Positions 52,291 to 53,858 of a DNA stretch of 53,858 nt are shown here, piece after piece. Numbering within the stretch: the stretch's first letter is position 1; each line of letters opens with the position of its first letter. Origin of the DNA: Acidobacteriota bacterium (lineage in GTDB: Bacteria > Acidobacteriota > Holophagae > Holophagales > Holophagaceae). The translations under genes were made by a program, and so were the position numbers. The stretch lies in NCBI GenBank assembly GCA_021802985.1, contig JAJZQW010000007.1:1-53858 (forward strand), read 5' to 3'. The notes under the pieces are model-generated. The model worked only from the letters and a program-made list of their open reading frames with translations, searched no databases and was not told the DNA's origin.

Positions 52291-52934
52291 GTGAACAGCT
52301 CCACGTCGCCTCCCTGGTTGTTCTGATCGACCTCGTGGAGATAGGCGGATTCCCGTTCCAGCACGGTGCTGTTGTGGACGCGGGTGAGGCGCTTCACCAG
52401 GACTTGTCCGGTGTGGGGGAAGAAATACACCTTCCGGGCGCAGGCTCCGCCCAGATCCTCACTCCAGACCGGAATGCCCTCCTGCTGCAGGAAGGTGCGG
52501 ACGAAGAGGATGTTCTGGCCGCCCACGTCGGAAAGGCCATCCATCACCTTGCCACCCCCGAAGACCTTCGCTACCAGGCGTTCGCGGTCGGCACCGTGGT
52601 GCAGGAGGTCATTGATGAGATACTCCATGGCCGCCGCGCCGTAGCGGGCCGCGAAGAAGACGTCATGGCCCTGGTCCGTGCGGCTGAGGGGCAGCATGAA
52701 GTGGTTCATCCCGCCCACCATGGCCACGGGATCCAGCAGGCAGGCGGTTACGCAGCTGCCCAGCACGGTGACGATGACCTCGTCCTTGGCTGTGGCGTAG
52801 AACTCGCCGGGCAGGATCTTCATGGCGTGGCGTTGGAAATGGCGATCGAAATATTTGGAGGCCTTGCCCTGGGCCATGGCCGGTGACCACCGGGCCCCCG
52901 CCGGTTCAAAGCGGGGCGACCTCGCCGCGGTCAT
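52287..52934 (-). CDS. cheD: Chemoreceptor glutamine deamidase CheD
   Basis: A 215-residue CheD that deamidates receptor glutamines. The catalytic Cys61 is in VTVLGSCVTACLLDP and the His78 in GGMNHFMLP. The first 35 residues form a basic extension not essential to the family. The ATG at 52934 lies inside the end of cheR (ATGA), and the gene ends inside the start of cheB. A longer open frame upstream is only a shadow of cheR. Confidence 0.94.
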   Translation of the reverse strand: MTAARSPRFEPAGARWSPAMAQGKASKYFDRHFQRHAMKILPGEFYATAKDEVIVTVLGSCVTACLLDPVAMVGGMNHFMLPLSRTDQGHDVFFAARYGAAAMEYLINDLLHHGADRERLVAKVFGGGKVMDGLSDVGGQNILFVRTFLQQEGIPVWSEDLGGACARKVYFFPHTGQVLVKRLTRVHNSTVLERESAYLHEVDQNNQGGDVELFT

Positions 52935-53800
52935 GGATGAGCCTCCTTCCGCCGGTAGATCGTCTGGCCCAGGGACTCGAAGCCGAGGGAGGGATCCAAC
53001 AGGGATTCGGAATGGCCGACGAACAGAAGCCCTCGGGGGGCCATGGCCTGCTGGAACCGCTGCAACAGGCGGCGCTGGGTGGGCTTGTCGAAGTAGATCA
53101 TCACATTGCGGCAGAAAATGGCATGGAAGGGCGGGCCCTCCAAGGGCCAAGTCGCGTCCAGCAGGTTGAGTCTCGCGAAGCGGACTGGGCGGCGGATCTC
53201 GGGGCGGAGCCGGACCAGGCCTTCCTGGTCGCCGGTGCCGCGCAGGAAGGCATATTTCCACCACGCTTCCTCCAGACCGTCGATCCGGGCCACGGGATAC
53301 ACCCCCCGGGCGGCGGTTTCCAGGACGGCGGTGTCCAGGTCCGATGCGAGTATCTCCAGGGGATGGTGGGCGCCGAAGGCCTGGAGCAGGGTCATGGCCA
53401 GGGTGTAGGGTTCCTCACCCGTGGAGCACCCGGCACTCCAGATGCGGATGGGGCGGGGCGGGGGGCCGTTGGCGGCCAGCAGCTCCACCAGCCGCGAGAA
53501 GTGGTGCCCTTCCCGGAAGAAGCTGGTGAGGTTGGTGGTGAGGGCGTTGATGAAATGCACCCATTCCTCGGCCGCAGGGTCCTGAAGCACTTTCAGGTAG
53601 GACTCATAGGTTTCCAGGCGCAGGACCCGGAGCCGCTTGGCCAGGCGGGACTGCACCATGGAGACCTTGTGGGACGAAAGAGCGATGCCCGAATGCTCGT
53701 GGAGGAGCAAACGGAGGGCCTCGAACGTGGCGGGAGACAAGGGCTCCCGGTTCAGGAGCAGGTCGGCCCGGGTGGCCGTGTCCTGGGCAATGCGCCTCAT
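52931..53800 (-). CDS. cheR: Chemotaxis protein methyltransferase CheR
   Basis: A 289-residue SAM-dependent methyltransferase that adds methyl groups to receptor glutamates. The N-terminal helical domain contains the family string TTNLTSFFREGHHF (88-101). The SAM site is WSAGCSTGEEPYTLAM (121-136), and FCRNVMIYFDKPTQRRLL follows near 228-245. No TPR extension is present. It overlaps the partial gene upstream (ATGA) and cheD downstream. Confidence 0.97.
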   Translation of the reverse strand: MRRIAQDTATRADLLLNREPLSPATFEALRLLLHEHSGIALSSHKVSMVQSRLAKRLRVLRLETYESYLKVLQDPAAEEWVHFINALTTNLTSFFREGHHFSRLVELLAANGPPPRPIRIWSAGCSTGEEPYTLAMTLLQAFGAHHPLEILASDLDTAVLETAARGVYPVARIDGLEEAWWKYAFLRGTGDQEGLVRLRPEIRRPVRFARLNLLDATWPLEGPPFHAIFCRNVMIYFDKPTQRRLLQRFQQAMAPRGLLFVGHSESLLDPSLGFESLGQTIYRRKEAHP

Positions 53801-53858
53801 GCCTGGGCCACGACAGCCCCGGTCTCCATGCGAAGGAGGCCGGTGACATCGAGGATCA
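53797..53858 (-). CDS. C-terminal end of a probable CheW coupling protein (cut by window edge)
   Basis: Only the last 19 codons are visible, ending ILDVTGLLRMETGAVVAQA. The ILDVTxLL string resembles the final strand and helix of CheW. Its stop overlaps the cheR start by ATGA, which places it as the gene ahead of cheR in the same operon. A receptor or another Che protein is possible because so little is visible. Confidence 0.55.
   Translation of the reverse strand, partial: ILDVTGLLRMETGAVVAQA

Overview
The window is GC-rich bacterial chromosome. Gene content fits a motile Gram-negative member of the Acidobacteriota, most likely a Holophagaceae/Geothrix-type organism. The supporting features are flagellar export genes, a CheZ-containing chemotaxis set, a bactofilin-M23 shape pair, many SpoIIE-type phosphatases and frequent ATGA/TGATG gene overlaps. 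This placement is a judgement from gene content, not a computed one.

Layout. (1) 1-2.3 kb: an ISL3-family insertion sequence sits inside a nitroreductase gene, of which only the first 22 codons remain in view. Next to it are a thioredoxin and a divergent HxlR regulator with a three-half-site operator. (2) 2.3-6.45 kb, minus strand: a four-gene molybdenum hydroxylase operon (2Fe-2S subunit, Tat-exported Mo subunit, XdhC, MobA-like nucleotidyltransferase). (3) 6.5-10.3 kb: fliO-fliP-fliQ-fliR-flhB behind a possible sigma-54 promoter. A 267-bp MITE-like element separates fliR from flhB, and a 54-bp palindromic mini-element follows flhB. Both are flanked by CTAG. (4) 10.4-17.4 kb: response regulator-SHOCT, a repeat-rich exported protein, cyclophilin, a phosphodiesterase, a 23S rRNA methyltransferase, TtcA and an Rrf2 regulator. 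(5) 17.4-31.3 kb: a thioredoxin-like protein, two tandem family-5 solute-binding proteins, a WYL protein with basic tails, an EamA transporter, XerD, acpP-fabF, bactofilin-M23, a UbiA prenyltransferase, a cysteine desulfurase and a YheT-type hydrolase. (6) 31.4-38.1 kb: MaeB malic enzyme, a DUF302 protein, and a three-gene operon headed by a PDZ-SpoIIE phosphatase. (7) 38.07-39.55 kb: an AT-rich island with a degenerate tRNA-Gly(UCC)-like gene and a stand-alone HARE-type winged-helix protein. (8) 39.5-45.1 kb: an SDR enzyme, a Cys-rich membrane protein, YbjQ, a long-chain acyl-CoA ligase, XerC, an FAH-family hydrolase and a 212-bp composite palindromic repeat. (9) 45.07-53.86 kb: cheZ, a DUF4388 protein, pdxJ, a DODA dioxygenase, then an overlapping signalling operon cheW(partial)-cheR-cheD-cheB-STAS-SpoIIE/HATPase.

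Together the window joins housekeeping lipid, cofactor and RNA-modification genes with a motility/chemotaxis and partner-switching programme. Mobile-element traces lie at 1-1.4 kb, 8.9-10.4 kb, 38-39.5 kb and 44.8-45.1 kb. The least explained region is the 38-39.5 kb island. No rRNA genes or CRISPR arrays were seen.
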